A DNA stretch of 64,000 bases from Bog-756 sp963753905 (lineage in GTDB: Bacteria; Actinomycetota; Acidimicrobiia; Acidimicrobiales; RAAP-2): NCBI GenBank assembly GCA_963753905.1, contig CAVWDZ010000001.1, positions 1 through 64,000 on the forward strand, given 5' to 3'. The notes under the pieces were generated by a model. The model worked only from the letters and a program-made list of their open reading frames with translations. It had not been told where the DNA came from and searched no databases. Numbering within the stretch: the first letter of the stretch is position 1; every line of letters begins with the position of its first letter. This document shows, one piece after another, positions 8,632-18,086 of this stretch. The translations under genes and the position numbers were made by a program.

Positions 8632-10815
8632 ATGACCGACCCCTGGAATTACGCCGGTCCGGTCACCCTGCTCTCCGGATCGGGGCAGGTCACCCTCGTC
8701 GACGAGTCGACCTTCGCCATCAGTGGCAGCGCCGGTGACATCACTCCGGGGGCGGCCCAGGGCCTCTTCGTACGGGACACCCGGATCCTCTCCCGCTTCG
8801 AGGTCCTCATCAACGGGATGCGCACCGAGGCGCTCGCCGGGTTGAGCGACGATCCCTTCTCGGCGACGTTCGTCTCGCGCAACCTGCCCGCACCCGGCCA
8901 CGCCGACTCGACGCTGATGATCTTCCGCAGCCGCCATGTCGGACGGGGCATGCGGGAGGAGTTGACCCTACGCAACTTCTCGGACGAGGCAACCGCCTGC
9001 ACCCTCGAGATCCTGGTCGACGTCGACTTCGCCGACCTGTTCGCCGTCAAGGAGGGGCGGGCGGCGAGCGCGCCGCTCAACGGCGAGATGAGCACGTCGG
9101 TGGACAGTCCGGCTGATCCGGGGTCCTCCGAGTCGGCGGCCACCCTCACCTACACCTACCGGAGGGGCGGGGTGACCCGGGGGGTCGAGATCCGGACCCA
9201 CGGGGTGGTCGCGGTCGCCCCGGGACTGGCGACGTACGAGATCGTGGTCCCGGCCCGCAGCGAGTGGTCGACCTGCCTCGAGGTCGGCCCGGTCATCGAG
9301 GGCGCCGCCTTCTCCCCCAAGTACCGGTGCGGGGAGCCGGTGGATCGGGCCATCCCCTCCGAGCGCCTCGCCGAATGGCGGCGCCAGGTCCCCCAGGTCG
9401 AGACCGACCACCCCGTCCTCAAGGAGGTCGTGGCCCGCAGCGCCGAGGACCTCGGTGCCCTCAGGATCTTCGACCCCGACTATCCCGAGCGGGTGGTGGT
9501 GGCGGCGGGGGCCCCGTGGTTCATGACTGTCTTCGGCCGGGACTCCCTGCTCACCGCCTGGATGGCCCTGCTCGTCGATCCCGACCTGGCCCGCGGGGTG
9601 CTCCAGACCCTGGCGCGGTTCCAGGGTACGGACGTCGATCCGAGGCACGACGAGGAGCCGGGGCGGATCCTCCACGAGATGCGCTTCGGCGACGCGGCCT
9701 CGCTCTCCCTCGGGGGCGGCAGCATCTACTACGGGACGGCGGACGCCACCCCGTTGTTCGTGATGCTGCTCGGCGAGCTGCGGCGCTGGGGGGTCGCCCG
9801 CGAGCTGGTCGACGAGTTGCTCCCCAACGCGGTGCGGGCCATCGACTGGATCGAGCAGTTCGGCGACGCCGACGGCGACGGCTACGTCGAGTACCGGCGG
9901 GCCACCGACCGCGGGCTCGCCAACCAGGGGTGGAAGGACAGCTGGGACGGGATCCGCTACGGGGACGGCCGGGTGGCCGAGGCCCCGATCGCCCTCTGCG
10001 AGGTGCAGGCCTACACCTACGGGGCGTACCTGGCGAGCGCCCACTTCGCCTTCGAGGCCGGGGACGCCGCCACCTACGACCGGTTCCGGGCGAAGGCGGC
10101 CCAATTGAAGGCGGCCTTCAACCGCGACTTCTGGCTCGAGGACAAGGGGTGGTACGCGGTGGGGCTCGATGCGGACAAGCGGCCGATCGACTCGCTCACC
10201 TCCAACATCGGCCACTGCCTGTGGACCGGGATCGTGGACGAGGACAAGGCCCGACGGGTGGCCGAGGCGCTGGTGTCCCCCTCGATGTTCACCGGCTGGG
10301 GACTGCGCACGCTCTCTCGGGACAACGGCGGCTACAACCCGATCAGCTACCACTGCGGGTCGGTCTGGCCGCACGACACGACCATCGTGGCGGCCGGCCT
10401 GGCCCGGTACGGCTTCGACGGCGCGGCCCAGCAGCTCATCTTCGGGCTGCTCGACGCGGCGTCCGTCCAGGGCGGCCGGCTGCCAGAGCTCTTCAGCGGC
10501 CTCGACCGCGACGAGCTCACCGTCCCGGTCGGCTACCCGACCTCGTGCTCGCCCCAGGCGTGGGCGGCGGCCTCCCCGTTGCTCTGCCTGCGCACGTTGC
10601 TCCGCCTCGACCCCTGGATCCCCTACGGCAAGATCTGGCTCTCGCCGAACCTGCCCGAGACCATCGGCTACCTCAAGGTCGAGGGCATCCCGCTGGCCGG
10701 CTCGAGGGTGACCGTCGAGGTGGGCAGCGAGGTCACCGGCGGGGTGTCGATCACCGGGCTCCCGTCCGAGATCGAGGTCGTCCGCGAGCCCCGCCGGCCC
10801 TCCACCGCACTCTGA
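8632..10815 (+). CDS. amylo-alpha-1,6-glucosidase (glycogen debranching-type)
   Basis: A 727-residue predicted cytosolic glycosidase. The start at 8632 (MTDPWNYAGPVTLLSG) fits the family better than upstream ATGs, although no clear ribosome site is visible. The N-terminal third is the bacterial debranching-enzyme N domain, marked by FVRDTRILSRFEVLINGMR. The rest is an (alpha/alpha)6 barrel with APWFMTVFGRDSLLTAWMA, GRILHEMRFG, NQGWKDSWDGI and NIGHCLWTGIV. Homologs are annotated as amylo-alpha-1,6-glucosidases acting on alpha-glucans. The precise substrate is uncertain. It is divergent from the sufC-S-U operon and convergent with a metallo-hydrolase gene. Confidence 0.88.
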   Translation: MTDPWNYAGPVTLLSGSGQVTLVDESTFAISGSAGDITPGAAQGLFVRDTRILSRFEVLINGMRTEALAGLSDDPFSATFVSRNLPAPGHADSTLMIFRSRHVGRGMREELTLRNFSDEATACTLEILVDVDFADLFAVKEGRAASAPLNGEMSTSVDSPADPGSSESAATLTYTYRRGGVTRGVEIRTHGVVAVAPGLATYEIVVPARSEWSTCLEVGPVIEGAAFSPKYRCGEPVDRAIPSERLAEWRRQVPQVETDHPVLKEVVARSAEDLGALRIFDPDYPERVVVAAGAPWFMTVFGRDSLLTAWMALLVDPDLARGVLQTLARFQGTDVDPRHDEEPGRILHEMRFGDAASLSLGGGSIYYGTADATPLFVMLLGELRRWGVARELVDELLPNAVRAIDWIEQFGDADGDGYVEYRRATDRGLANQGWKDSWDGIRYGDGRVAEAPIALCEVQAYTYGAYLASAHFAFEAGDAATYDRFRAKAAQLKAAFNRDFWLEDKGWYAVGLDADKRPIDSLTSNIGHCLWTGIVDEDKARRVAEALVSPSMFTGWGLRTLSRDNGGYNPISYHCGSVWPHDTTIVAAGLARYGFDGAAQQLIFGLLDAASVQGGRLPELFSGLDRDELTVPVGYPTSCSPQAWAAASPLLCLRTLLRLDPWIPYGKIWLSPNLPETIGYLKVEGIPLAGSRVTVEVGSEVTGGVSITGLPSEIEVVREPRRPSTAL

Positions 10816-10825
10816 GCGGAGAGGC

Positions 10826-10839
10826 CGTCCGGCCGGACG
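10826..10839. terminator. palindrome between convergent genes
   Basis: CGTCCGGCCGGACG is a perfect 14-bp palindrome in the 42-bp gap between the glycosidase and the convergent metallo-hydrolase. It could form a GTCC/GGAC stem with a GGCC loop. No T-run follows, so terminator function is only suggested by position. Confidence 0.3.
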
Positions 10840-10857
10840 CGCCGCCGCCCTCGGGGG

Positions 10858-11475
10858 TCACCAGCCCCGGTCGACCCACTCGGCCAAGTGGGGGGACTCC
10901 GCACCGATGGTCGTCCCCACCCCGTGGCCGGGCAGGACGATGGTGTCCGGATCGAAGGCGCCGAACAGCCGGCCCTCGATGGAGGTGATGATGGTGCCGA
11001 AGTCGGAGTGGTCGAACGAGGTGTTGCCCGGTCCTCCGGGGAAGAGGGTGTCCCCGCTGAAGAGCAGGGGGGTCCCCTCCACGGCGAAGCACATCGACCC
11101 CGGGGTGTGGCCGGGGGTCGCGATGGTGGCGACACGCAAGCGGCCCACCTCGAGCACCGATTCGTCCTCGAGGATCTGGTCGTAGGCGGGCAGCATGTCG
11201 GCGTCGGCCCGGGTCACCGCCACGTCGAACCCGGCGTCCCGCACGGCCTCCACTGCCTGGATGTGGTCCCAGTGCCCGTGGGTCTCGACCACCTGGCGCA
11301 CCCCGAGCGACCGGCAGAGCTCGAGGAGGAGGTCGTGCTCGTTGGCGGCGTCGATGAGCGCGGCCTCACCGCTCTCCCTGCACCGCACGATGTAGACGTT
11401 GTTGTCCACCGGGCCGACCACGACCCGGTGGACCTCGACGGCTGCGTCCTGGTAGTCGATGATGGTCTCGGGCAC
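10858..11475 (-). CDS. MBL-fold metallo-hydrolase (glyoxalase II-like)
   Basis: A 205-residue metallo-beta-lactamase-fold hydrolase. The GTG whose first base is 11475 (VPETIIDYQDAAVEV) has an AGGAGG five bases upstream on the coding strand. The two-metal site is complete: THGHWDHIQAVE (HxHxDH), TPGHTPGSMCF, the bridging Asp in FSGDTLFPGGPG and the final His in VLPGHGVG. The short length and motif order fit the glyoxalase II-like hydroxyacylglutathione hydrolase group, which often acts on thioesters; the substrate is unknown. No signal peptide is seen. Confidence 0.9.
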   Translation of the reverse strand: MPETIIDYQDAAVEVHRVVVGPVDNNVYIVRCRESGEAALIDAANEHDLLLELCRSLGVRQVVETHGHWDHIQAVEAVRDAGFDVAVTRADADMLPAYDQILEDESVLEVGRLRVATIATPGHTPGSMCFAVEGTPLLFSGDTLFPGGPGNTSFDHSDFGTIITSIEGRLFGAFDPDTIVLPGHGVGTTIGAESPHLAEWVDRGW

Positions 11476-11604
11476 GGGCACCTCCTGGGGCCGAGCGTAG
11501 CGGGGCCCCCGGTGGTCCCCACCGATCCGGGTCTGGTAGACAGATGCGGGCCTGGGAGACGGGCGCGCCGCCCCGGTCGGGGCGCATCGGGATGGAGAAA
11601 CCGG

Positions 11605-12720
11605 ATGAATTTCGCCTTCAGTGAGGAGCAGGACGAGCTCCGCAGGTCGGTGCGCCGCTTCCTCGACGACAAGTCCCCCGAGACCGAGGTCCGCCGCCTG
11701 ATGGAGACCAGCGAGGGCTACGACCCGGCGGTCTGGGCGCTGATGGCCGAGCAACTCGGCCTCCAGTCCCTGATCATCCCCGAGGAGTTCGGCGGCTCCG
11801 GCTTCTCCTACGTCGAGCTCATCGTGGTGCTCGAGGAGATGGGTGCCTCGCTGCTCTGCGCTCCCTTCTTCTCCACCGTGGCGCTGGCCACCAATGCGCT
11901 GCTGACATCCGGCGACGAGAAGGCCCAGGAGTACCTGCTGCCGGGCATCGCCGCCGGAGAGACCATCGCCACGCTCGCATTCACCGAGGACTCGGGCCGA
12001 TGGGACGCTGACGGGATCACCCTCGTCGCGTCGCCGGCGGACGACGGATGGACGCTCGACGGCCACAAGTCCTTCGTGGTCGACGGCCACGTTGCCGGTC
12101 TCGTGCTGGTGGTCGGGCGCACGCCGGCCGGCCTCTCCCTCTTCGGAGTGAAGGGTGATGCCGAAGGACTGACCCGGACGCCCCTCGCCACCATGGACCA
12201 GACCCGCAAGCAGGCCCGGCTCGAGTTCGCCGCCACGCCCGCGTGGCTCATCGGCACCGACGGTGGCGCCGGTGCAGGACTGACCAAGACGCTCGACCTG
12301 GCCGCTGTGGCCCTGGCGGCGGAACAGGTGGGCGGTGCCCAGAGCTGCCTGGACCGGTCGGTCGAGTACGCCAAGACGCGGATCCAGTTCGGACGCCCGA
12401 TCGGCAGCTTCCAGGCCATCAAGCACAAGTGCGCGGACATGCTGCTCGAGGTCGAGTCCGCCAAGTCCGCCGCCTACTACGCCGGCTGGGCGGCGTCGGA
12501 GAACTCCGACGAGCTCCCGGTCGTGGCCAGTCTGGCCAAGTCCTACTGCTCCGAGGCCTACTTCCACGCCGCCGCCGAGACGATCCAGATCCACGGCGGC
12601 ATCGGGTTCACCTGGGAGCACCCTGCCCACCTCTACTTCAAGCGGGCCAAGTCCTCGGAGCTCATGCTCGGCGACCCCTCCTACCACCGGGAGCTCTTGG
12701 CCCAGCGCATCGGCATCTAG
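11605..12720 (+). CDS. acyl-CoA dehydrogenase
   Basis: A 371-residue flavoprotein of the acyl-CoA dehydrogenase family, which introduces a trans double bond in an acyl-CoA and passes electrons to an electron-transfer flavoprotein. The ATG at 11605 follows a GGAG at 11594-11597. The N-terminal helical domain begins MNFAFSEEQDELRRSVRRFL, the middle beta domain contains ATLAFTED, and the C-terminal helical domain contains QFGRPIGSFQAIKHKCADM and IQIHGGIGFTWEHPAHLYFKRA. It is on the short side for the family, as seen for many actinobacterial FadE proteins of lipid or steroid breakdown. It is followed after 3 bp by a secreted-protein gene. Confidence 0.93.
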   Translation: MNFAFSEEQDELRRSVRRFLDDKSPETEVRRLMETSEGYDPAVWALMAEQLGLQSLIIPEEFGGSGFSYVELIVVLEEMGASLLCAPFFSTVALATNALLTSGDEKAQEYLLPGIAAGETIATLAFTEDSGRWDADGITLVASPADDGWTLDGHKSFVVDGHVAGLVLVVGRTPAGLSLFGVKGDAEGLTRTPLATMDQTRKQARLEFAATPAWLIGTDGGAGAGLTKTLDLAAVALAAEQVGGAQSCLDRSVEYAKTRIQFGRPIGSFQAIKHKCADMLLEVESAKSAAYYAGWAASENSDELPVVASLAKSYCSEAYFHAAAETIQIHGGIGFTWEHPAHLYFKRAKSSELMLGDPSYHRELLAQRIGI

Positions 12721-12723
12721 GCG

Positions 12724-13347
12724 ATGCGGCGAGTCATCAGCTTCCTCCTCCTGGCCCTGCTGCTCGTCGCGGCCGGTGCCGGCGCCGCGGTGGGGGCGAC
12801 CCAGGCCTCGAGCGGTGCCCCACTGTCCCAGGCGGTCACCAACACCCTGGCCGCCCCCAACTACACCGAGGTCCTCTCCGAGAAGACTCCGCAAGGCAGC
12901 CAGGTCGCCCATCTCGTCTTCCAGGCGCCCGACAAGCTCGGCGGCTATGTGCAGAGCGGTTTGCGCCGGACCTACATCGCGGTCATCGGCACCAACGAGT
13001 ACCAGAGCGTGACCGTGGCCGCGTCACACGGTCCTTCGCACCTCACCCTCTACAGCCAGCCGAGCCAGGGCGCCCTCGCGGTCGATCCGGCGCACACCTA
13101 CCTCCCCTTCTACAGCAAGGGAACCGATGTGCAGAAGTCCGGATCGACCACGACGATGACCCTCTCCCAGGGTGGGCAGTCGGACAAGCTGACCTTCGTC
13201 GTGAGCGGGAGCTACGTCTCGGACTTCGCAGCGGTGACCCCGACCGGCAACCTCTCCCTCGCCATCTCGGACGTCGGGACCTCCCCGGCGGTCGTCCTGC
13301 CGGCCAAGTCCAAGATCGTCACCGCTCCCGAGTCCCCGGGTTCCTGA
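12724..13347 (+). CDS. secreted protein of unknown function
   Basis: A 207-residue protein starting three bases after the acyl-CoA dehydrogenase stop, so probably co-transcribed. The first 28 residues (MRRVISFLLLALLLVAAGAGA...) form a clear signal peptide without a lipobox cysteine. The mature part is rich in Thr, Ser and Val with alternating beta-type segments (RRTYIAVIGTNEYQSVTV, STTTMTLSQGGQSDKLTFVV) and no catalytic motif I can name. The pattern resembles the beta-sheet carrier domains of LppX/LprG-type exported proteins, but that is a weak resemblance. Confidence 0.75.
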   Translation: MRRVISFLLLALLLVAAGAGAAVGATQASSGAPLSQAVTNTLAAPNYTEVLSEKTPQGSQVAHLVFQAPDKLGGYVQSGLRRTYIAVIGTNEYQSVTVAASHGPSHLTLYSQPSQGALAVDPAHTYLPFYSKGTDVQKSGSTTTMTLSQGGQSDKLTFVVSGSYVSDFAAVTPTGNLSLAISDVGTSPAVVLPAKSKIVTAPESPGS

Positions 13348-13354
13348 GCAGGGC

Positions 13355-14092
13355 TCACACGACCTCGCCCCGGTCACCGGGCGCCCGAGGGGCCCCGTGT
13401 CCGCCGGCTTCCGCGTCCGCCGAGGAGAGGGTCCGGTCGATCCGGTCCCTCAAGGAGCGGGCGGCCGACCGGGGATCGGCGGCCGTGGTCAACCAGCGCA
13501 CGACCACGAAGTGGCGGGCCCCGGAGGCCACCAGGCCCTCCACCCGGTCGGGGGCGACCCCGCCGGTCACCCACACCGGCCAGGGCGACCGGGCGGCAGC
13601 AAGCCCCACGTACCCGAGCCCGGTTCCCGGCCGTCCCGGCTTGGTCGGGGTGGGCACGACCGGTCCGGCGGAGAGGTAGTCCACCGGCACCGCACCACCC
13701 CCCGACGCGGCGCCGACCGCCCGCTCGAGGTCGGCGAGCCCGTGGGTCGAGAGCCCGATGAGCGCGTCCTCGCCGACCACGGCACGGGCCTGCTCGGGGG
13801 GGAGGTCGTCCTGGCCGACATGGACGCCGTCGGCACCGACCTCAGCGGCCAGGTCGGGCCGGTCGTTGAGGATGAAGGGCACCCCGAGGCCGGCACAGAC
13901 CCGCTGGACCAGGGCGGCCCGGGCCACGATCCCGGCGTCGGGCAGGTGCTTCTCGCGCAGCTGCACGATGTCGACGCCGCCCTCGACGCAGCGACCGACG
14001 AACTGCTCGAGGTCGGGCCGGTCAGGGGTGCAGAGGTAGAGCCGGCGGGTGTCGAGTCCCCAGTGCGGCGCCCGACCGGACCCGGGGCTCAC
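13355..14092 (-). CDS. thiE: thiamine-phosphate synthase
   Basis: A 245-residue TIM-barrel enzyme that joins HMP-pyrophosphate and thiazole phosphate to thiamine phosphate. The start is a GTG (first base 14092) that overlaps the stop of the upstream HhH-GPD gene by four bases. Conserved parts include DIVQLREKH, FILNDRPDLAAEVGADGVHVGQ (split here as its two halves NDRPDLA and GVHVGQDDLP), GLSTH and the phosphate-binding DYLSAGPVVPTPTKPG. No TPP riboswitch is visible upstream because the gene is inside an operon; no other thiamine genes are in the window. Confidence 0.95.
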   Translation of the reverse strand: MSPGSGRAPHWGLDTRRLYLCTPDRPDLEQFVGRCVEGGVDIVQLREKHLPDAGIVARAALVQRVCAGLGVPFILNDRPDLAAEVGADGVHVGQDDLPPEQARAVVGEDALIGLSTHGLADLERAVGAASGGGAVPVDYLSAGPVVPTPTKPGRPGTGLGYVGLAAARSPWPVWVTGGVAPDRVEGLVASGARHFVVVRWLTTAADPRSAARSLRDRIDRTLSSADAEAGGHGAPRAPGDRGEVV

Positions 14093-14670
14093 CCAGGCGG
14101 GGAGGTCTTGGCCCGGGCCTCGGCCTTCGACTGTCTCTTGGACTGGCGGACCTTCTGCAACGCCTCGGGCGAGTCGATGTCCGCCACCGACCGGTACGTG
14201 CCGGGCTCCCCGTAGGGACCGGCGACGGCCTCCCAGCCCGGGGGCCGCACGCCGAACTGCTTCCCGAGCAGTGCCACGAAGATCCTGGCCTTCTGGTCGC
14301 CGAAGCCGGGGAGGGACCGGAGGTTGGCGAGGAGCGCCTCGCCGTCGGCCGCCGAGGTCCAGATGGCGGCCGTGTCCCCGCCGTAGGTCGAGGCGATGAC
14401 TGCGCAGACCTGTTGGACCCGCCCGGCCATGGACCGCGGGAAGCGGTGGAGGGCCGGTCTGGCCGCGAACACCTCTGCCAGCTCGTCGGGCGGCATGGCG
14501 GCGATCGCCGCAGGGTCGAGCTGTCCCCCGAGCCGGTCCCGCAGGTCGCGGGGCGCGCTGAACGCACGCTCGAAGGGGACCTGCTGATCGAGGATCATCC
14601 CGATGAGCAGGGCCAGCGGGTCTGACGAGAGCAGCCCGTCGGCTTCAGGGTTGCCCGTGGGCGAGAGCAC
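14089..14670 (-). CDS. HhH-GPD family DNA-repair-like protein
   Basis: A 193-residue protein starting at a GTG (first base 14670). It has the layout of a small helix-hairpin-helix base-excision glycosylase: MILDQQVPFERAFSAP near the N-terminus and the hairpin SLPGFGDQKARIFVALLGKQFG at about residues 120-142. The classical catalytic Lys and Asp of EndoIII/AlkA are not evident, matching the uncharacterised actinobacterial HhH-GPD group rather than a proven glycosylase. The C-terminal tail is lysine-rich. It overlaps thiE by four bases. Confidence 0.83.
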   Translation of the reverse strand: MLSPTGNPEADGLLSSDPLALLIGMILDQQVPFERAFSAPRDLRDRLGGQLDPAAIAAMPPDELAEVFAARPALHRFPRSMAGRVQQVCAVIASTYGGDTAAIWTSAADGEALLANLRSLPGFGDQKARIFVALLGKQFGVRPPGWEAVAGPYGEPGTYRSVADIDSPEALQKVRQSKRQSKAEARAKTSPPG

Positions 14671-14710
14671 CTCAGAAGGCTAGCTCGGAGGCCCGAACGC
14701 CGTACCGGGC

Positions 14711-17452
14711 TCAGCCCGACCAGGGGTCGTCGGCGTCGGCGTCGACGCCGTACTTGGCGATCGCATCGGCCACGGTGCCCGACGGGATCGTGCCGTCGTC
14801 GGCCAGCCCGTCGAGCACGGCCACCACCAGATGGGCGGCGTCGGTCTCGAAGTGGCGGCGGAGCACGTCGCGGGTGTCGGAACGCCCGAACCCGTCGGTG
14901 CCGAGCGACCGGTACCGACGGGGCATCCAGCGTGCGACCTGGTCGGGGACGGCCCGGAGGAAATCGGTGACGGCCACGATCGGCCCGTCCGATCCGGCCA
15001 GGCATTCGGTCACGTGGGGGATCCTCGGGACGGATCCGGGATGGAGGCGGTTCCAGCGCTCGACGCCGAGGGCCTCTTCGCGTAGTGACTTGTAGGAGGT
15101 CACCGACCAGGTCTCCGCAGCCACCCCCCAGTCGTCGGCCAGGAGCCGGCGTGCCTCGGTCGCCGCCTGCCAGGCGGTGCCCGAGAAGAGCAGCGTGGCC
15201 CGGGGCGCAGTCGCCGTCTCGGGGCGCCCGGCGACGTCGGGCGCGACCCCTGCGAACCGGTAGAGGCCCCGGATCGTTCCGAGACGGACCCGTGCCGTTT
15301 CGTCGGGGTCGGTCGGGAGCGCGGGCATCGGATAGTTCTCGTTGTAGAGGGTGAGGTACCAGTAGCGGTCCTCGGGGTCGGGACCCGTGAAGCGCCTGAT
15401 CCCGTCCTCCATGATGATCGCGACCTCGTAGGCGAACGCGGGGTCGTAGGCGGCCACTGTCGGGACCACCGAGGCGAGGAGCAGCGAGTGACCGTCCTGG
15501 TGCTGGAGGCCCTCACCGTTGAGCGTGGTCCGCCCTGCCGTGCACCCGAGCAGGAACCCGCGGCCCCGGCTGTCCCCGAGCGCCCAGAGCAGATCACCGA
15601 CCCTCTGGAAGCCGAACATCGAGTAGAAGAGGTAACAGGGGATGAGTGACTCTCCCCACGTGGCGTAGGCGGTGGCCGCGGCGGTGAAGGTGGCCGTCGC
15701 ACCGGCCTCGGTGATCCCCTCCTCGAGGATCTGTCCGGTGGCGCTCTCCGCGTAGTGGAGCGGGAGGTCCGCGTCGACCGGGGTGTACCGCTGCCCGTCC
15801 GGGGCGTAGATCTGGACCTCGCTGATCAGCGACTCGAGACCGAACGTGCGGGCCTCGTCGGGAATGATCGGCACCACCCGGCGTCCGATCGCCGGGTCGC
15901 GGGTGAGGGTGCGCAACAGCCGGGCGAAGGCCATGGTGGTCGAGACCTCCTGGCGGCCGGAGCCGGCGAGGAGGTCGGCGAAGGCGGCCGGTTCGGGCGC
16001 GGGCAGGGCCGCGGCCCGGACCAACCGGCTGGGGAGCGGACCCCCGAGGATCTGCCGCCGCTCGGCGAGGTATCGGCTCGCCGGGGATTCGGCAGGCGGC
16101 CGGTAGTAGGGGGGCAGCTCGGCGTCCAGGTCCTCCTCGGCGATCTCGTCGTGGAGGAAGAGGCGATCGCGCAGGGCGCGCAGCTGGGACTTGGTCATCT
16201 TCTTGATCTGATGGGTCGAGTTGCGCGCCTCGATCTCGGGTCCGAGCGTCCACCCCTTGACCGTCTTGGCCAGGATGGCGGTCGGCGCCCCCACGTGCTC
16301 GACGGCCGCCTGGTAGGCGGCGTAGAGCTTCCGGTAGTCGTGCCCCCCGCGGGGAAGGCTCTGCAGCTCCTGGTCGCTCAGGTGCTCGACCAGGGCCCGC
16401 AGACGGGGGTCCGGACCGAAGAAGTGCTCCCGGATGTAGGCGCCGGACTCGGTGGCGTACTTCTGGAATTCGCCGTCGACGGTGGAGTTCATCTTGGCCA
16501 CGAGGACGCCGTCGACATCCCGGGCCAGCAGCTCGTCCCAGGTGCGTCCCCAGATCACCTTGATCACGTTCCACCCGGACCCACGGAAGAGCGCCTCGAA
16601 CTCCTGGATGACCTTGCCGTTGCCCCGGACCGGACCGTCCAGCCGCTGCAGGTTGCAGTTGACCACCAGGGTCAGGTTGTCGAGGTGCTCCCGGCCGGCC
16701 ATACCCAGCAGGCCGATGGTCTCGGGCTCGTCGAACTCGCCGTCGCCGACGAAGCCCCAGACCCGGCTGTCGGCGGTCGCGGCAAGACCCCGGGCCTCGA
16801 GGTATCTGCTCAGGTGGGCCTGGGCGATGGCGTTGATCGGACCGAGCCCCATCGAGACCGTCGGGTACTCCCAGAAGTCGGGCATGAGGCGCGGGTGGGG
16901 ATAGGAGGAGAGCCCGTTCCCGCCCACCTCGAACCGGAAGTTGTCCAGCTGCTCCTCGGTCAGACGACCTTCGACGAAGGCACGCGCGTAGATGCCCGGT
17001 GAGGCATGGCCCTGGAAGTAGACCTGATCACCGGGTGCGCCGTCGTCCTTGCCACGGAAGAAGTGGTTGAAGCCGACCTCGTAGAGGGCGGCGGAGCTGG
17101 CGTATGTGGAGAGGTGGCCGCCGATCGCCTCCGAGCGGATGTTGGCCCGGACCACCATGACCGCGGCGTTCCACCGGATGAAGGCGCGGATGCGGCGCTC
17201 GAGGTGCTCGTCGCCGGGGAACTCCGGCTCGACGTCGGAGGGGATGGTGTTGACATAGGGGGTCGAGACGGTGGCGGGGAAGTCGACGTGGGTCTGGCCC
17301 GCCCGTTCGAGGAGCCGCATGAGCAGGTAGCGGGCGCGGTTCCGTCCGCGGGCACCGACGATGTCGTCGAAGGCGGCGAGCCACTCCGCGGTCTCCTCGG
17401 GGTCGTTGTCGGGCAGTTGATGGGCCACACCGTCGAACAGCATCCCGTCCAT
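14711..17452 (-). CDS. aceE: pyruvate dehydrogenase E1 component, homodimeric type
   Basis: A 913-residue thiamine-diphosphate enzyme that decarboxylates pyruvate and passes the acetyl group to lipoyl-E2. ATG 17452 (MDGMLFDG) is preceded by GGTGGGAG; a second ATG three codons in is possible. The TPP motif is clear: GDGEFDEPETIGLLGMAG followed by NCNLQRLDGP. Other AceE hallmarks are QVYFQGHASPGIYARAF, YRKLYAAY, GWTLG and NEN-YPMP. The length equals that of E. coli-type AceE. The matching E2 and E3 genes are separated from it but lie in the same window (21,695-24,890). Confidence 0.96.
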   Translation of the reverse strand: MDGMLFDGVAHQLPDNDPEETAEWLAAFDDIVGARGRNRARYLLMRLLERAGQTHVDFPATVSTPYVNTIPSDVEPEFPGDEHLERRIRAFIRWNAAVMVVRANIRSEAIGGHLSTYASSAALYEVGFNHFFRGKDDGAPGDQVYFQGHASPGIYARAFVEGRLTEEQLDNFRFEVGGNGLSSYPHPRLMPDFWEYPTVSMGLGPINAIAQAHLSRYLEARGLAATADSRVWGFVGDGEFDEPETIGLLGMAGREHLDNLTLVVNCNLQRLDGPVRGNGKVIQEFEALFRGSGWNVIKVIWGRTWDELLARDVDGVLVAKMNSTVDGEFQKYATESGAYIREHFFGPDPRLRALVEHLSDQELQSLPRGGHDYRKLYAAYQAAVEHVGAPTAILAKTVKGWTLGPEIEARNSTHQIKKMTKSQLRALRDRLFLHDEIAEEDLDAELPPYYRPPAESPASRYLAERRQILGGPLPSRLVRAAALPAPEPAAFADLLAGSGRQEVSTTMAFARLLRTLTRDPAIGRRVVPIIPDEARTFGLESLISEVQIYAPDGQRYTPVDADLPLHYAESATGQILEEGITEAGATATFTAAATAYATWGESLIPCYLFYSMFGFQRVGDLLWALGDSRGRGFLLGCTAGRTTLNGEGLQHQDGHSLLLASVVPTVAAYDPAFAYEVAIIMEDGIRRFTGPDPEDRYWYLTLYNENYPMPALPTDPDETARVRLGTIRGLYRFAGVAPDVAGRPETATAPRATLLFSGTAWQAATEARRLLADDWGVAAETWSVTSYKSLREEALGVERWNRLHPGSVPRIPHVTECLAGSDGPIVAVTDFLRAVPDQVARWMPRRYRSLGTDGFGRSDTRDVLRRHFETDAAHLVVAVLDGLADDGTIPSGTVADAIAKYGVDADADDPWSG

Positions 17453-17536
17453 GCTCCCACCGCTCACCCTCGGGACAAAGTCAAGAGCCGGGCGCGGGTG
17501 CGCCTGGCACCCGGCCCGGTCGGGCATGCTGTCCCG

Positions 17537-17983
17537 ATGAGCCCCCCCGCCGACGACGGCCCGGAGACCGTCGTCTACACCGACGGGTCCTGTCTCGGGA
17601 ACCCCGGGCCCGGCGGCTGGGCGTGGGCGGTGGACGGTGGTCCGAGCGACTCCGGAGGGGAACCGCACACCACCAATCAGCGGATGGAGGTCACCGCGGT
17701 CATCCGGGCGCTCGAGGCCCTCCCCGGACCGCTGCACGTGATGAGCGACTCGACCTACGTGGTCAACTGCTTCGAGCAGCGCTGGTGGGCCGGCTGGTTG
17801 CGGCGCGGCTGGCGGAACTCACAGGGCAAGCCGGTTGCGAACCGGGACCTGTGGGAGATCCTCCTCCCCCTGGCGCTCGAGTCCGACCGACCGGTCACCT
17901 TCGGGTGGGTCAAGGGGCACTCCGGGGACCGGATGAACGATGTGGTCGATCTGCTGGCGACCGAGGCGGCGGCCCGGCAGTAG
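17537..17983 (+). CDS. rnhA: ribonuclease HI
   Basis: A 148-residue RNase HI that cuts the RNA strand of RNA-DNA hybrids. The start at 17537 (MSPPADDGPETVVYTDGS) leaves a short extension before the fold. All four metal-binding acids are seen: D16 in YTDGSCLGNPG, E51 in NQRMEVTAVI, D71 in MSDSTYV and D135 in GDRMNDVVD; the flexible-loop His of GHSGD is also present. The length is normal for the E. coli-like class. It is divergent from aceE with 84 bp between starts. Confidence 0.96.
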   Translation: MSPPADDGPETVVYTDGSCLGNPGPGGWAWAVDGGPSDSGGEPHTTNQRMEVTAVIRALEALPGPLHVMSDSTYVVNCFEQRWWAGWLRRGWRNSQGKPVANRDLWEILLPLALESDRPVTFGWVKGHSGDRMNDVVDLLATEAAARQ

Positions 17984-18086
17984 CCCGCCCGCCGGTCCGA
18001 CCCGATCCCCGTGACGTCGCTCGGGGCGCACCGGGTGCAGGGACACTCGTGTTGGCATGGGGCCGCGGCTCTCGTAACCTGCCGGC